Below, piece by piece: positions 8,683 through 18,840 of a stretch of 42,958 bases of DNA. The number at the start of each line of letters is the position of its first letter. Positions within the stretch are counted from its first letter, which is position 1. The stretch covers positions 1-42,958 of the forward strand of contig NZ_BAML01000011.1 in NCBI RefSeq assembly GCF_000615845.1. The letters run 5' to 3'. The position numbers and the translations under genes are program-made. Below the pieces are notes generated by a model. That model was not told the DNA's origin. It was given only the letters and a program-made list of their open reading frames with translations, and searched no databases. Source of the stretch: Ligilactobacillus hayakitensis DSM 18933 = JCM 14209 (GTDB lineage Bacteria > Bacillota > Bacilli > Lactobacillales > Lactobacillaceae).

Positions 8683-8699
8683 GGTCAAAGATAGTCAAA
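8683..8699 (+). promoter_or_regulatory. CtsR operator
   Basis: GGTCAAAGATAGTCAAA fits the CtsR heptad direct repeat (A/G)GTCAAANAN(A/G)GTCAAA exactly. It covers the predicted transcription start of clpE, as expected for repression by the class III stress regulator CtsR. Confidence 0.9.
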
Positions 8700-8749
8700 C
8701 TTCCATTTGGCAAAACCTGTATTTAGATTTTAAGAAAGGTCGTGAAATT

Positions 8750-10971
8750 ATGTATTGTCAAAATTGTCATAATAATCCGGCAACTATTCATTTAACTGCA
8801 AATTTAAACGGTAAACAAACTTCCGTTGACCTTTGCCAAAAATGTTATCGCGAATTACGCAATGAAACCCAAGATAATTATCATACACCATCTGATCCAT
8901 TTGGATTTAGCAGTCTTGATGATCTTTTAAAATCAATGTCTAATTCTGATTTTTCAAATCAAAACGCTAACTTTAAAAAGCCAAATCCCCAAAGTGGACG
9001 AGTAAATAACAACAATGGAAATAATCGTAACGGTAATTCAATTTTAAGCCAATACGGACTTGATTTAACTGAAGAAGCTCGTAACGGTCGTATCGATCCC
9101 GTTATCGGAAGAGACAAAGAAATTGCCCGTGTGATTGAAATTTTAAACCGTCGTACTAAAAATAACCCTGTTTTAATCGGAGAAGCTGGGGTCGGTAAAA
9201 CAGCGGTTGTTGAAGGTTTAGCCCAAAAAATCATTGATGGCGATGTACCACAAAAACTTACAAACAAAAAAGTTGTGCGCCTTGATGTTGTTTCTTTAGT
9301 TCAAGGGACTGGTGTGCGTGGTCAATTTGAACAAAGAATGCAAGAGTTAATGAATGAATTAAAAGCATCAAAAGATACGATTCTTTCATCGATGAAATTC
9401 ATGAAATTGTTGGGGCTGGTAATGCCGAAGGTGGAATGGATGCAGGTAACGTATTAAAACCTGCCCTCGCCCGTGGTGAATTCCAATTAGTTGGTGCGAC
9501 AACATTAAATGAATTTAGGACAATTGAAAAAGATGCTGCACTTGCACGAAGATTACAATCAGTTCAAGTAAACGAACCATCAACACAAGAAACAATTAAA
9601 ATTTTGATGGGAATTAAAGGAAAATATGAATCTTATCATCATGTTAAGTATACAGATGAAGCGATTGAAGCCGCTGTTAACCTATCAAATCGTTACATTC
9701 AAGATCGCTTTTTACCTGATAAAGCAATCGATTTACTTGATGAATCAGGATCTAAGAAGAACTTAACGATTAGCTTAGTTGATCCAAAGGTTATCGAAGA
9801 AAAAATTGAAAATGCTGAGAAGCAAAAACAATCTGCGTTACAAGATGAAGATTACGAAAAAGCCGCTTATTATCGTGATCAAGTTGCTCGTTTCCAAAAA
9901 ATGAAAAACGATAACGTCGAAGATCAAAATATTCCGATTATCACAGAAGAAGATATGGAACATATCATCGAAGAAAAAACTGAAATTCCTGTCGGTGATT
10001 TAAAGGCTAAAGAAAAAGAACAATTACGTAACTTAGCTGATTCATTAGATAAGCACGTTATTGGTCAAACAAAAGCGGTTGATCGCGTTGCTCATGCAAT
10101 TCGTCGTAATCGAATTGGATTTAACAAGTCAGGTCGCCCAATTGGATCATTTCTATTTGTTGGTCCTACTGGGGTTGGTAAAACAGAAACTGCTAAACAA
10201 TTAGCACGTGAACTTTTCGGAACTGATGATGCGATGATTCGTTTTGATATGAGTGAATATATGGAAAAATTCTCAGTTTCAAAACTTATCGGTTCACCTC
10301 CTGGATATGTGGGATATGAAGAAGCTGGTCAATTAACGGAACAAGTTCGTCGTCATCCATACAGTTTAATCTTATTGGATGAAATTGAAAAAGCTCACCC
10401 TGACGTTATGCATATGTTCCTTCAAATTCTTGATGATGGACGTCTAACTGATTCTCAAGGGCGTACCGTATCATTCAAAGATACAATTATTATCATGACA
10501 AGTAACGCTGGTAGCGGTGATTCAGTTACATCTGTTGGTTTTGGGGCTGATAATTCATCAACAAATTCAATCATTGAAAAATTAACAGCTTACTTTAAGC
10601 CTGAATTTTTAAACCGTTTCGATGATATTGTTGAATTCCAACCGCTATCAAAAGAAAATCTAGTTCAAATCGTTGATTTAATGTTAGCTGATGTAAATAA
10701 TATGCTTACTCGTCAAAGACTTGAGCTCACAGTAGATAAAGATGTAATTGAAAAACTTGCAGAACTTGGTTATGATCCTAAAATGGGGGCACGTCCATTG
10801 CGTCGCGTTATCCAAGAACAAATTGAAGATAAAATTGCTGATTTCTACTTGGACAACCCTACTAGCAGACACTTCTATGCTAGCTTAAACGACGATCAAA
10901 TTGTTATTTCAGATAAAGCAAATGAAAAACAAACCGTAACTAGCGATACAGAAACGTCAACTGAAGAATAA
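8750..10971 (+). pseudogene. clpE: clpE, ATP-dependent Clp protease ATPase, broken by a one-base deletion
   Basis: HSP100 chaperone that unfolds substrates for ClpP. A four-cysteine zinc finger (CQNC and CQKC, residues 3-30) identifies ClpE. The first AAA+ module has Walker A GEAGVGKT near residue 145; the UVR-like middle region and a second module ([19 protein letters not shown]) with C-terminal D2-small domain follow. The frame is lost at 9384-9386: the expected Walker [11 protein letters not shown], reads ILSSMKF because a T-run has three T instead of four, giving a stop at 9457. The rest continues in the next frame to 10971. With the base restored the product is ~740 aa, normal for ClpE. 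Upstream CtsR box and ribosome binding site are intact, which favours either a sequence error or very recent damage. Confidence 0.9.
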
Positions 10972-11063
10972 GATTCATGATTTCTTGTAAAAAACTTCTT
11001 GCTAAATTAAAATTTTAATTATAAGATGAACTTAGAAAATTATGTGAAGGGATGGCAACGCTT

Positions 11064-11342
11064 ATGATGACTTTGATTGACGTTACTAAAAGCCATGCAT
11101 ATCAAGTTCAACGGGTTCTTGCAGAAACACCCGTCCACTTTATTAAAGTTTATACGCTTGGCAATTCACGTGTAGTTTACAAGAAAAAAGAAGCTTTTTC
11201 AGAGGTAGTAATTTCAAATAAATTACGTGACATTACTGAAAAAGAGTTAGCATTTGTTATTAAAAAATTATTTGATAATAATTCTGATTCATTGGACATT
11301 ACTAATCAAGGTAGTGTTATTGATATTACTCAGGCTAATTAA
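11064..11342 (+). CDS. DUF1827 family protein
   Basis: Small protein of 92 aa resembling the DUF1827 family of lactobacilli and enterococci, which often follows clpE. The N-terminal TLIDVTKSHAYQV and the central VKVYTLGN-like stretch (IKVYTLGNSRVVY) match the family pattern as I know it; function is unknown. I prefer ATG 11064 because GAAGGGA lies 11 nt upstream; an ATG at 11052 overlaps that site. No clear terminator separates it from clpE, so it may share the CtsR-controlled transcript. A good terminator follows. Confidence 0.75.
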   Translation: MMTLIDVTKSHAYQVQRVLAETPVHFIKVYTLGNSRVVYKKKEAFSEVVISNKLRDITEKELAFVIKKLFDNNSDSLDITNQGSVIDITQAN

Positions 11343-11354
11343 CAGCTTGTTTTT

Positions 11355-11390
11355 GAGGACTAATTTTTAATTAGTCCTCTTTTATTTTTT
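11355..11390 (+). terminator. terminator after DUF1827 gene
   Basis: An 11-bp stem (11355-11365 with 11369-11379) closed by three T, followed by TTTTATTTTTT. Confidence 0.9.
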
Positions 11391-11414
11391 CACTGAAACT
11401 TTTATTCAAAAACA

Positions 11415-11444
11415 TTTAAAATACGCTGCCATATACGGTATAAT
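11415..11444 (+). promoter_or_regulatory. probable promoter of the MucBP/SH3-like gene
   Basis: -10 TATAAT at 11439-11444 with a weak TTTAAA -35 (11415-11420) 18 nt upstream, about 30 nt before the ribosome binding site. Confidence 0.5.
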
Positions 11445-11482
11445 AGAATTAATATTTATATTGGGAAAAGAAGGTGAAAATT

Positions 11483-12543
11483 TTGGCTATTTTCGATACA
11501 ATGAAAAATTTATTTGGTAAGAGTAACGCTGAAGCAGCACGTCAAAAAACAAATGCCGTGCTTGAAACAAGCGTCAAAAACGATGATTCTAATCAAAATG
11601 AAATTGATTTTAATCAAACAAAGGTTGCGGCTAAACGACAAAGTGCAACTTTAATCATTATCTACCAAGATGACCATGGTCAAAGTTTGTCAACTCCTCA
11701 AATCATTTCAGGGTATCAAGGAGAACAATTAAATCTTCAATTTAAAGAATTTCCTAACTATGATTTAGTTAATATTTCAGGTTTTACCAGTGCTTTTGTT
11801 GATACATATGGTTCAATAACTTTAACTTATCGTAAGCACCAAGCGCCGATGTTTGGATGTTTTCACAAGACATTGACAAACAACAATTATTAATGCGCCC
11901 AGCTTTTATTCGAGGAGATATTGGGACTAGATTTGAATTAAATGCTCCAAGAATCCCTGATTATTCTTTAAAAAAGGCAATTGGTCCAACTCGTGGAACT
12001 TTTTCTGCAAAACAACAAAAAGTTACCTACTATTATCGTAAATCACGGTGGAAACATGTTGATCATAACGTTCATTATCTTCGGGTTAAATTTTACAGCT
12101 TAAGTTATGATGAACCTGAAGGTCAAAATGTATCTGTTACACTTTCTCCAGATACTGTTTGGCAAACATTTGAATCAATTCAAATGATTAACGATGAATG
12201 GTGGTACAACATCGGAGGAAACTCTTGGGTTAAATTCGATGAAAATAAAATGGAATTATTAGAGCAAAATCCTTATAAATTCGATGAAAAATTCCTACTC
12301 GCACCTATTCAAGAAGATCCCGAATTGCATATTCCAGAACCAATTCCAGTTTCAATTACTGCTATAATTAACTTCGTACCTAATAAAAAGTTAGCCTTGT
12401 ATGACCGACCTTTTGGACGAAAAATTAATGAAATTGACAATAATTCAACTGTATTAGTTACTGCACGTAATCGTGTTGGCGATATGGTATGGTTTAAAAT
12501 CGATGATCTCGGATGGACAATTTGGGAGTATCTTAAATTCTAA
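11483..12543 (+). pseudogene. MucBP- and SH3-like domain protein, broken by a one-base deletion
   Basis: Two adjacent frames form one gene of about 353 codons. The first part (to 11893) holds a MucBP-like unit (ATLIIIYQDDHGQ ... GSITLTYRKHQAP). The second part begins another such unit (QDIDKQQLLMRPAFIRGD ... KVTYYYRKS) and then two SH3/GW-like segments ending in WFKIDDLGWTIWEYLKF. Joining the frames by adding one base near 11844-11848 gives KHQAPDVWMFSQDIDK, which restores the second unit. The start is TTG 11483 with GAAGG 8 nt upstream. There is no signal peptide, membrane segment or LPXTG, which is odd since MucBP units are usually extracellular. Function unknown. Confidence 0.75.
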
Positions 12544-12579
12544 AAAAAAGACTTGAGAAAAAAATCTCAAGTCTTTTTT
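12544..12579. terminator. bidirectional terminator between convergent genes
   Basis: A 15-bp stem (12544-12558 with 12565-12579) including A and T runs, six-base loop. It serves both the MucBP-like gene and the convergent prfC. Confidence 0.92.
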
Positions 12580-12594
12580 ACATAGAAATAATTA

Positions 12595-14172
12595 TTATAA
12601 TTTTGCTGTTAATTCAACATCAGGATATTTATCTTTAAACCAGCGTTCTGCAAATTCGTTTTCAAATAAGAACAATGGTTGATCTGCGCGATCTTTAACC
12701 AACAGATTTCGTGATGATGACATCTTTTCATCTAATTGTTCAGGATTAATCCAACGCGCAATCTTACGGCCCATCGGTGTCATTTCAACTTCTGAATTAT
12801 ATTCATTCATCATACGGAATTTAAATACTTCAAATTGAAGTTGACCAACAGCACCTAAGATATATTCCCCAGTACTGTAACTTTGGTAAAGTTGGACCGC
12901 ACCTTCTTGGACCAATTGGTTAATTCCTTTATGGAATGACTTTTGTTTCATAACGTTCTTAGCTTGAACACGCATAAATAATTCAGGAGTAAATTGTGGT
13001 AGTTTTTCAAACTTAATTGGTTTTTTACCTGTATAAATTGAATCACCAATTTGGAAATTACCAGTATCATACAACCCAATAATATCTCCAGCAACCGCTG
13101 TTTCTAACGTTTCACGGGTATCAGCCATAAATTGCGTTGAATTTGACAGGCGTAATTTTTTCCCAGTTCTTTCTAAGAAAACATCCATTCCCCGATCAAA
13201 TTCACCAGAACAAATTCTTACAAAGGCAATCCGATCACGGTGGTTAGGATTCATGTTAGCTTGAATTTTGAAAATAAAACCAGAAAATGCTTCGTCATCA
13301 GGAGCTAATTGCTTATCATCTTCAACTTTATGTTCAGCTGGTTTAGGCGCAAATTGAAGGTAAGCATCTAAGAATGTCTTAACCCCAAAGTTTGTTAAGG
13401 CAGAACCAAAGAAAACTGGTGTTAATTCTCCGTTTGCAATTTTTTCTTTATCAAATTCACTTCCGGCACCTTTAATTAAATCAATTTCATCTAAAACTTG
13501 ACGATAGATACTTTCTTCTTTAAGAGGACTATCCCCTTTGATTTCTCCATTTTCATCTAATTCTAAAAATTCTTGGCCTTCCCCTTCAGAACGATAAAGT
13601 TCAATGCGATTGTTATAGATATCGTAAAGTCCTTCTAAACCTTTACCCATCCCAATTGGCCAATTCATTGGGTATGATTCAATTCCTAAAACTTCTTCAA
13701 GTTCCGCAGTTAAATCTAATGGTTCGCGTCCATCGCGATCCAACTTGTTAATAAAAGTAAAGATTGGAATACCACGCATGCGACAAACCTGGAATAATTT
13801 CTTTGTTTGGGGCTCAATCCCTTTGGCTGAGTCAATCACCATGACCGCTGAGTCAACCGCCATTAATGTGCGGTAAGTATCTTCTGAGAAATCTTCGTGC
13901 CCTGGTGTATCTAAGATATTGACACGTTTGCCTGCATAATCAAATTGCATAACTGAACTAGTAACAGAAATCCCACGTTTCTTTTCGATTTCCATCCAGT
14001 CAGATTTAGCAAAATTTCCACTTTTTTTAGCTTTAACAGTTCCGGCAGTACGCACAACCCCACCAAAAAGCAAGAGTTGTTCCGTGATTGTTGTCTTCCC
14101 TGCATCAGGGTGAGAAATAATCGCAAATGTACGACGCTTATCAACTGCTTTAGTTAATTGTTCTTGATCCAT
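12595..14172 (-). CDS. prfC: peptide chain release factor 3
   Basis: Translational GTPase RF3 of 525 aa, which recycles RF1/RF2 from the ribosome after termination. G1 SHPDAGKTT (residues 21-29), the switch region RGISVTSS, G3 DTPGHEDF and G4 NKLDRDGR are intact, followed by the EF-Tu-like domain II and the RF3-specific C-terminal domain. The length matches the family. ATG 14172 has a TAGGAG ribosome binding site. It has its own terminator upstream of it (after the TagH-like gene) and a bidirectional one downstream, so it appears monocistronic. Confidence 0.96.
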   Translation of the reverse strand: MDQEQLTKAVDKRRTFAIISHPDAGKTTITEQLLLFGGVVRTAGTVKAKKSGNFAKSDWMEIEKKRGISVTSSVMQFDYAGKRVNILDTPGHEDFSEDTYRTLMAVDSAVMVIDSAKGIEPQTKKLFQVCRMRGIPIFTFINKLDRDGREPLDLTAELEEVLGIESYPMNWPIGMGKGLEGLYDIYNNRIELYRSEGEGQEFLELDENGEIKGDSPLKEESIYRQVLDEIDLIKGAGSEFDKEKIANGELTPVFFGSALTNFGVKTFLDAYLQFAPKPAEHKVEDDKQLAPDDEAFSGFIFKIQANMNPNHRDRIAFVRICSGEFDRGMDVFLERTGKKLRLSNSTQFMADTRETLETAVAGDIIGLYDTGNFQIGDSIYTGKKPIKFEKLPQFTPELFMRVQAKNVMKQKSFHKGINQLVQEGAVQLYQSYSTGEYILGAVGQLQFEVFKFRMMNEYNSEVEMTPMGRKIARWINPEQLDEKMSSSRNLLVKDRADQPLFLFENEFAERWFKDKYPDVELTAKL

Positions 14173-14218
14173 TTTTTTCTCCTATTTTTAAATATCAGTC
14201 ATTACTATCTTACATAAG

Positions 14219-14247
14219 AAAAAGGTAGGTTTCAAGCTCCTACCTTT
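14219..14247 (-). terminator. terminator after the TagH-like gene
   Basis: A 9-bp stem (14221-14229 with 14239-14247), 9-nt loop, followed on the minus strand by TTTTT. Confidence 0.85.
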
Positions 14248-14262
14248 GATAAATTATGAAAA

Positions 14263-15762
14263 CTATCCATTGACTGTCGTTGTGTCAGCTTGAGTTTGTC
14301 CATAATCATTTGTATTTGAATCAGCTTGTTCTTGGACTTGTAAACTTTCACTTTCCCCTTGATCTAAAGGTACTCCGTTTCCGGGAACTTTTAGGTTTTG
14401 TCCTCCTGAAATAGAGACATTTCCTTCAAAATCATTTAACAACATAATATCACCAACACTTACACCATAACGATTAGCTATACTTTCAAGCGTATCGCCA
14501 TCTTGGGCTGTAATTGTTGAAGAATTGGCTTCCAAAGCTTTCTTTTGAGAACTTTTAGCTTTTGCACTCTCATTTTTTTTGCTTTCAGAAATTGATTTTG
14601 CCTTAGCCTTACTTGCTTCAACTTTTTTAATCGAAGCTTGTTTTTGGGCTCTTGATACAGACACAGAATAACGTTGAGATGCTTTTTTTGAAGATTCTTG
14701 CGCTATTTTTGCCTGACGAACTTGATGTTGATCCCATAATTGATATCCACCAACACCTAACAACCCTAAAACAACAATCGCAATTAGTACTCTAAGTCCG
14801 CGCTTTTTCTTTACTTTATGGTTGGTTGCTTTATGCTTTTTATTTTTATCGCTTTTTTTAGCATCACTGGTCAACTCTACTAATGGATCAATCCGGTGAT
14901 TATTGTAAAAAGCTTTTTTCATTTTACGTTCATCTTTTCGTGTGAACCCATTTTCAAATTGTTCTTCTTTAAATTGATTATATAGTGAGGTAATATCATA
15001 ATCAATTTGTGCTTTTTGTTTTTCACGAATAAAATTATTCTTTTCCCCACTAGATAGGCCATTATACCAATCATTTTCAAAGCGAAAATCACGCATAACC
15101 ATTGGGGTTGGTCCAATTTTTTTAGCTTCCCCAAAGTCCATCCAAATAGTGCGTTCGCAAATAGCTTCCAAGGTTACTCCTGTAGTTGCAGTAATTACAA
15201 AAGATACCCCTAAATCTTTTAGTTCTCGAATTTTTTGCATCACTTTTTGGAAGAAAGTTTGCTCTAATGATGAAAAGACATCATCTAATAAAACGACTTC
15301 TGGTTTATTAAATAATGCAATTGACAGTACCAAGCGGGAAATCATTCCTGCTGAATATTCTTCAACTGGTCGATAAATCCATTGTCCAATTTCTGTAAAA
15401 TTGACAATGGATTTGATGACATGGCCTTGTTGAACTTCATCTAAAATTATTTTTTTAACTTCTTTTTCAATATTTGCCATTCCCGAAAGTTTTGCATCAA
15501 TACTATTTGTCATCGAAGCCAAATAAATATGTGCATCTGAAATAACAAAACCTGTTGATGGTTCTTCAATTCCAGCTAATATTTTAAGTAACAAAGCTTT
15601 ACCTGATCCATTTTTTCCAATTAATCCGATAGCTTCGCCTTGATTAACGTCAAAGTTCAAACCTTTTAAAGCCCAGAATTGCTTTTTGTTTTTAGTTTTT
15701 TCTACTGCTTCCCCTAAAAGAGGTCCGCTTTTAGTCAAGTATTTAACTGTTAATTTTGCCAT
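14263..15762 (-). CDS. TagH-like ABC ATPase with degenerate active site, fused to TM and LysM domain
   Basis: Protein of 499 aa. Residues 1-215 follow TagH/TarH, the ATPase of wall teichoic acid export, including the TagH-type C-loop YSAGM (136-140). Residues ~323-342 are one membrane segment, then a Ser/Lys/Ala-rich coil, and residues ~417-460 are a LysM domain, placing the C terminus outside on peptidoglycan. The ATPase site is abnormal: the P-loop reads GKNGSGKA (49-56) with Ala for the Mg-binding Ser/Thr; Walker B is VVLLDD, with Asp for the catalytic Glu (161); and the H-loop histidine is absent (ITATTG, 190-195). No TagG permease is adjacent. ATG 15762 has AAAGGGTG before it. Probably an ATPase-impaired relative with a structural or tethering role (inference). 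Confidence 0.8.
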   Translation of the reverse strand: MAKLTVKYLTKSGPLLGEAVEKTKNKKQFWALKGLNFDVNQGEAIGLIGKNGSGKALLLKILAGIEEPSTGFVISDAHIYLASMTNSIDAKLSGMANIEKEVKKIILDEVQQGHVIKSIVNFTEIGQWIYRPVEEYSAGMISRLVLSIALFNKPEVVLLDDVFSSLEQTFFQKVMQKIRELKDLGVSFVITATTGVTLEAICERTIWMDFGEAKKIGPTPMVMRDFRFENDWYNGLSSGEKNNFIREKQKAQIDYDITSLYNQFKEEQFENGFTRKDERKMKKAFYNNHRIDPLVELTSDAKKSDKNKKHKATNHKVKKKRGLRVLIAIVVLGLLGVGGYQLWDQHQVRQAKIAQESSKKASQRYSVSVSRAQKQASIKKVEASKAKAKSISESKKNESAKAKSSQKKALEANSSTITAQDGDTLESIANRYGVSVGDIMLLNDFEGNVSISGGQNLKVPGNGVPLDQGESESLQVQEQADSNTNDYGQTQADTTTVNG

Positions 15763-15832
15763 ATTTTCACCCTTTTTGTTGTTTTCCAACTAACACTTAT
15801 CATTATACATTTACTACAAACTATTTTAAATA

Positions 15833-15870
15833 AAAAAAAGAAAATGCTGTTTGATTATTTTCCAGCATTT
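15833..15870 (-). terminator. terminator after gpsA
   Basis: AAATGCTG (15842-15849) pairs with CAGCATTT (15863-15870); the minus strand then runs into a long T-tract (15839-15832 region). Confidence 0.8.
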
Positions 15871-15885
15871 CCTCTTTTTCGTAAA

Positions 15886-16902
15886 TTAACCTAATTCAGC
15901 TTTACCTTCACGTCTCATCAACAAGTTGATTTCTTCTTTGATATCTTTATTTTCATATAAAACATGGTAAATTGCTTCAGTAATTGGCATTTCAATTCCC
16001 TTTTGTTGTGCCAATTCATAAGCTGCTTTACAAGTATTGATTCCTTCAATAACCATTCCCATATCTTCAATAACTTCATCAAGTTTTTTACCTTGACCTA
16101 ATTGATCTCCAGCACGCCAGTTTCTTGAATGAACACTTGTACATGTTACAATCAAATCACCAACCCCTGATAAACCAATAAATGTTAATGGATCGGCACC
16201 AAAGGCTACTCCTAAACGTGAAATTTCAGCTAAACCACGTGTCATAAGTGCAGCTTTGGCATCATCACCGTAACCTAAACCATGTAAGGCTCCCGCTCCA
16301 ATTGCCACAACATTTTTAAAGGCTGCGCCAGTTTCAACTCCAATAACATCTGTATTTGTATAAATCCGGAGGTAGTTATTCATGAATAATTTTTGGACTT
16401 CTTTTGCAGCTTCGAGGTTTTCACATGCTGATGTAATTAATGTAATATCTTTTTTAGCTACTTCTTCAGCATGACTTGGTCCTGAGAGCACAACGATTTC
16501 ACGACGTAAATCTGAAGGGATTTCTTCAGCAATTACTTCTGAAATTCGTTTATGTGAACCTAATTCTAACCCTTTACTTGCATGAATAATCAAAGGTTTT
16601 TGCTTTAATTCTGATAACACTTCTACTAATTGCTTAGCAACTAAACGAATTACTTTAGTTGGAACTACAAATAAGACTGCTTTAGCTCCGTCAACTGCTT
16701 CTTTTAAATCAACAGTTGCATGTAAAGTTTCAGAATACTTGTAATTTGGAATATAACGTTCGTTAGTGTGTTGATTGTTTAATTCATCTACTTGAGCTTG
16801 AGAATTTGACCATAACCAAACATCATGCCCATTTTCGTCTAACACACTGGCAAGAATACTTCCCCATGAACCAGCACCTAAAACTGCCACTTTTTCTTTC
16901 AT
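15886..16902 (-). CDS. gpsA: NAD(P)-dependent glycerol-3-phosphate dehydrogenase
   Basis: Reduces dihydroxyacetone phosphate to sn-glycerol-3-phosphate, the backbone for phospholipids and teichoic acids. 338 aa, full length. The Rossmann motif [11 protein letters not shown] is at residues 5-15; the substrate-binding region [10 protein letters not shown] is near 140 and the catalytic lysine region [13 protein letters not shown] near 190, with the C-terminal helical domain [12 protein letters not shown]. It is followed by a terminator and then by the TagH-like gene. Here it sits in a window otherwise rich in teichoic acid genes, to which its product is the direct precursor. Confidence 0.96.
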   Translation of the reverse strand: MKEKVAVLGAGSWGSILASVLDENGHDVWLWSNSQAQVDELNNQHTNERYIPNYKYSETLHATVDLKEAVDGAKAVLFVVPTKVIRLVAKQLVEVLSELKQKPLIIHASKGLELGSHKRISEVIAEEIPSDLRREIVVLSGPSHAEEVAKKDITLITSACENLEAAKEVQKLFMNNYLRIYTNTDVIGVETGAAFKNVVAIGAGALHGLGYGDDAKAALMTRGLAEISRLGVAFGADPLTFIGLSGVGDLIVTCTSVHSRNWRAGDQLGQGKKLDEVIEDMGMVIEGINTCKAAYELAQQKGIEMPITEAIYHVLYENKDIKEEINLLMRREGKAELG

Positions 16903-16958
16903 TCTAAAATACCATCCTTATTTTTCATTTCAATTAATCATTCTCTTTTATCATACCA

Positions 16959-18086
16959 CTAATCAATATGAATTTCTTCATCTTGATTTAATCTTATTAT
17001 TTCTCTTAAATGTTTAAACACAACTTTAGTAATTGCATATGCTGGAATCCCAAGAATCATCCCGAGAAGTCCAGAAATATTTCCGGCTACCAATAACAAT
17101 AAAATAATCGTTAAGGGATGAATATCTAAACTTTTTCCAATAACATTTGGATAAATTAAGTTTCCATCAATTTGTTGAACTACGATACAAACAATAATTG
17201 CCAAGATTGCTACTTTAGTTGATATTGTCATCGATAAAATCAATGCTGGAACCAGTCCAATGTATGGCCCTAAATATGGAATCATATTGGCAACTCCAGC
17301 AAACAAACCTAATAATAAGGCATATGGGACTCCCGAAATCCCATAACCAATTGAAGTAAACGTCCCCACAAATAAGCATTCAATAGCTTGCCCACTGATA
17401 TATTTAGCAATTGTATTACTCATATCTGATAAAAGTCCTTTCATTGAACTTCTACTTTTTTCGGGGAAAAATTTCAAAATATTTGGTAATAATTTTTCAC
17501 CATCTTTTAACATATAGAATAGCAAAAATGGGACTGTCACAATTGTTACCGTAATATCTTTAATTGCAGCAATCACATTGCCAAAACTTGAAGTAAATGT
17601 CATTAAGAAGTTTTTGCTTGCCTTTAAAGCAGAATTTTCTAATTCTTTAATATTTCCTTGTAAATTAATTTTAGCAAACCAGCCCTTTTTAGCATCTGTT
17701 TGCATAAAATGCTTGAAGTTATCTTGCAATATATTGCTATATTCAGGAATATTTGATAATAATTTTTCAAACTGAACAATTAACTTAGGGACAATTGATG
17801 CGATTGCTAATCCTAGTCCTAAAAATAAAAGAACTAATACAACGGTTGTTGCCCAGGTACGATTTAACTTCATTTTTCCGAGTTTTATTTTTTCAACTTG
17901 TTTGACCAACGGAATTAATGCATAGTATAAAAATCCTGCAATAATAATCGGCATAAAAAGTGTAGAAAAAAAAGTTACGATTGGTTGAAAAATAAAATCA
18001 ATTTTTGTACTTACCCAAATTATCAAGGCAATCACTAAAATTTCGAAGGTCCAAAATAATAAATTTCTTTTGAAAGAATTACTCAT
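16959..18086 (-). CDS. AI-2E family transporter (PerM/TqsA/YtvI-like)
   Basis: Integral membrane protein of 375 aa. The family layout is clear: two hydrophobic hairpins at the N terminus, a long soluble loop (about residues 100-150), and a C-terminal group of segments with GLFAGVANMIPYLGPYIG near residue 265 and QQIDGNLIYPNVIGKSLD near 310, both family hallmarks. Members have been linked to AI-2 export, sodium/proton exchange or osmotic stress, so the substrate cannot be called. ATG 18086 is chosen for an AAGGAG 7 nt upstream; an earlier in-frame start at 18107 lacks one. Confidence 0.88.
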   Translation of the reverse strand: MSNSFKRNLLFWTFEILVIALIIWVSTKIDFIFQPIVTFFSTLFMPIIIAGFLYYALIPLVKQVEKIKLGKMKLNRTWATTVVLVLLFLGLGLAIASIVPKLIVQFEKLLSNIPEYSNILQDNFKHFMQTDAKKGWFAKINLQGNIKELENSALKASKNFLMTFTSSFGNVIAAIKDITVTIVTVPFLLFYMLKDGEKLLPNILKFFPEKSRSSMKGLLSDMSNTIAKYISGQAIECLFVGTFTSIGYGISGVPYALLLGLFAGVANMIPYLGPYIGLVPALILSMTISTKVAILAIIVCIVVQQIDGNLIYPNVIGKSLDIHPLTIILLLLVAGNISGLLGMILGIPAYAITKVVFKHLREIIRLNQDEEIHID

Positions 18087-18110
18087 GTATTTTCTCCTTT
18101 GTATCAAAAT

Positions 18111-18153
18111 AGAAGCTGGAAAAATCCTTTATCAAGCGGTTTCTCCAGCTTCT
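18111..18153 (-). terminator. probable terminator after the Ntdp-like gene
   Basis: A 10-bp stem (18111-18120 with 18144-18153) with a 23-nt loop, followed on the minus strand by TATTTTG only. The T-tract is weak, so read-through into the AI-2E gene is possible. Confidence 0.5.
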
Positions 18154-18203
18154 GTCTTCGACTATTGCTAGTCACTATTTAGTTACAATACAGCGGCGTA
18201 ACA

Positions 18204-18749
18204 TCATTGACGACGCGATAATTCTAAATAACGATTATACCAAATTTCTACGTATTCCTTAGAAAATGGTCCTTTCTCATTATTAATCCAATCCACTAGA
18301 GTCATAACGTTGCTTTTTAAAATCTTGTCTGTATCTTTTGAATACTGCCATTTTTTACCATGATCTTCATATTCATCTACATCTAGCAATCGTTTTTCCC
18401 CATTAGGAAAGACCTTAACGTCTAAATCATAGTCTATATATTTCAATGCTTCTTTATCTAAAACAGCAGGAGAAGCTAGGTTACAATAGTATGAAACTCC
18501 ATTATCGCGAATCATCGTAATAATGTTAAACCAATAATGTTTATGAAAATAAACTAATGCTGGCTCACGAGTTACCCACCGACGACCGTCTGCTTCGGTC
18601 ACCAACGTATGATCATTACAACCAATAATTGAATTTTCACTAGTCTTTAGAACCATTGTATCTCGCCACGTACGATGTAAACTACCGTCATGCTTATAAC
18701 TCTTAATCGTAATGAACTCACCTTCACGGGGTCCGGATAGATTCACCAT
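18204..18749 (-). CDS. nucleoside tri-/diphosphate phosphatase (DUF402, Ntdp)
   Basis: Cytoplasmic protein of 181 aa matching the DUF402/Ntdp family of Firmicutes, which hydrolyses nucleoside tri- and diphosphates with a divalent metal. The family's conserved acidic cluster is visible in [26 protein letters not shown] and [10 protein letters not shown] (residues ~88-128), as is HRTWRD near 25 and the [15 protein letters not shown] block. ATG 18749 is supported by GGAGG 8 nt upstream; an in-frame start five codons earlier lacks one. It lies between rlmD and the AI-2E gene, same strand. Confidence 0.87.
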   Translation of the reverse strand: MVNLSGPREGEFITIKSYKHDGSLHRTWRDTMVLKTSENSIIGCNDHTLVTEADGRRWVTREPALVYFHKHYWFNIITMIRDNGVSYYCNLASPAVLDKEALKYIDYDLDVKVFPNGEKRLLDVDEYEDHGKKWQYSKDTDKILKSNVMTLVDWINNEKGPFSKEYVEIWYNRYLELSRRQ

Positions 18750-18840
18750 TAAATTGGCCTCCACTTCATATAAACATGAATGTACTTACATCATTATCAT
18801 GGATATTATACCAAAGTTTGCAAGACTTATCTAGAATGAC

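Noticed and set aside
8959-9267. Open minus-strand frame antisense to clpE
   Set aside because: Entirely inside the zinc-finger and first AAA+ region of clpE, without own start signals.
9375-9395. Programmed -1 frameshift in clpE
   Set aside because: A -1 shift would restore the protein, but the site ATT CTT TCA has no X-XXY-YYZ slippery heptamer and a three-T run is too short for transcriptional slippage. A lost base is simpler.
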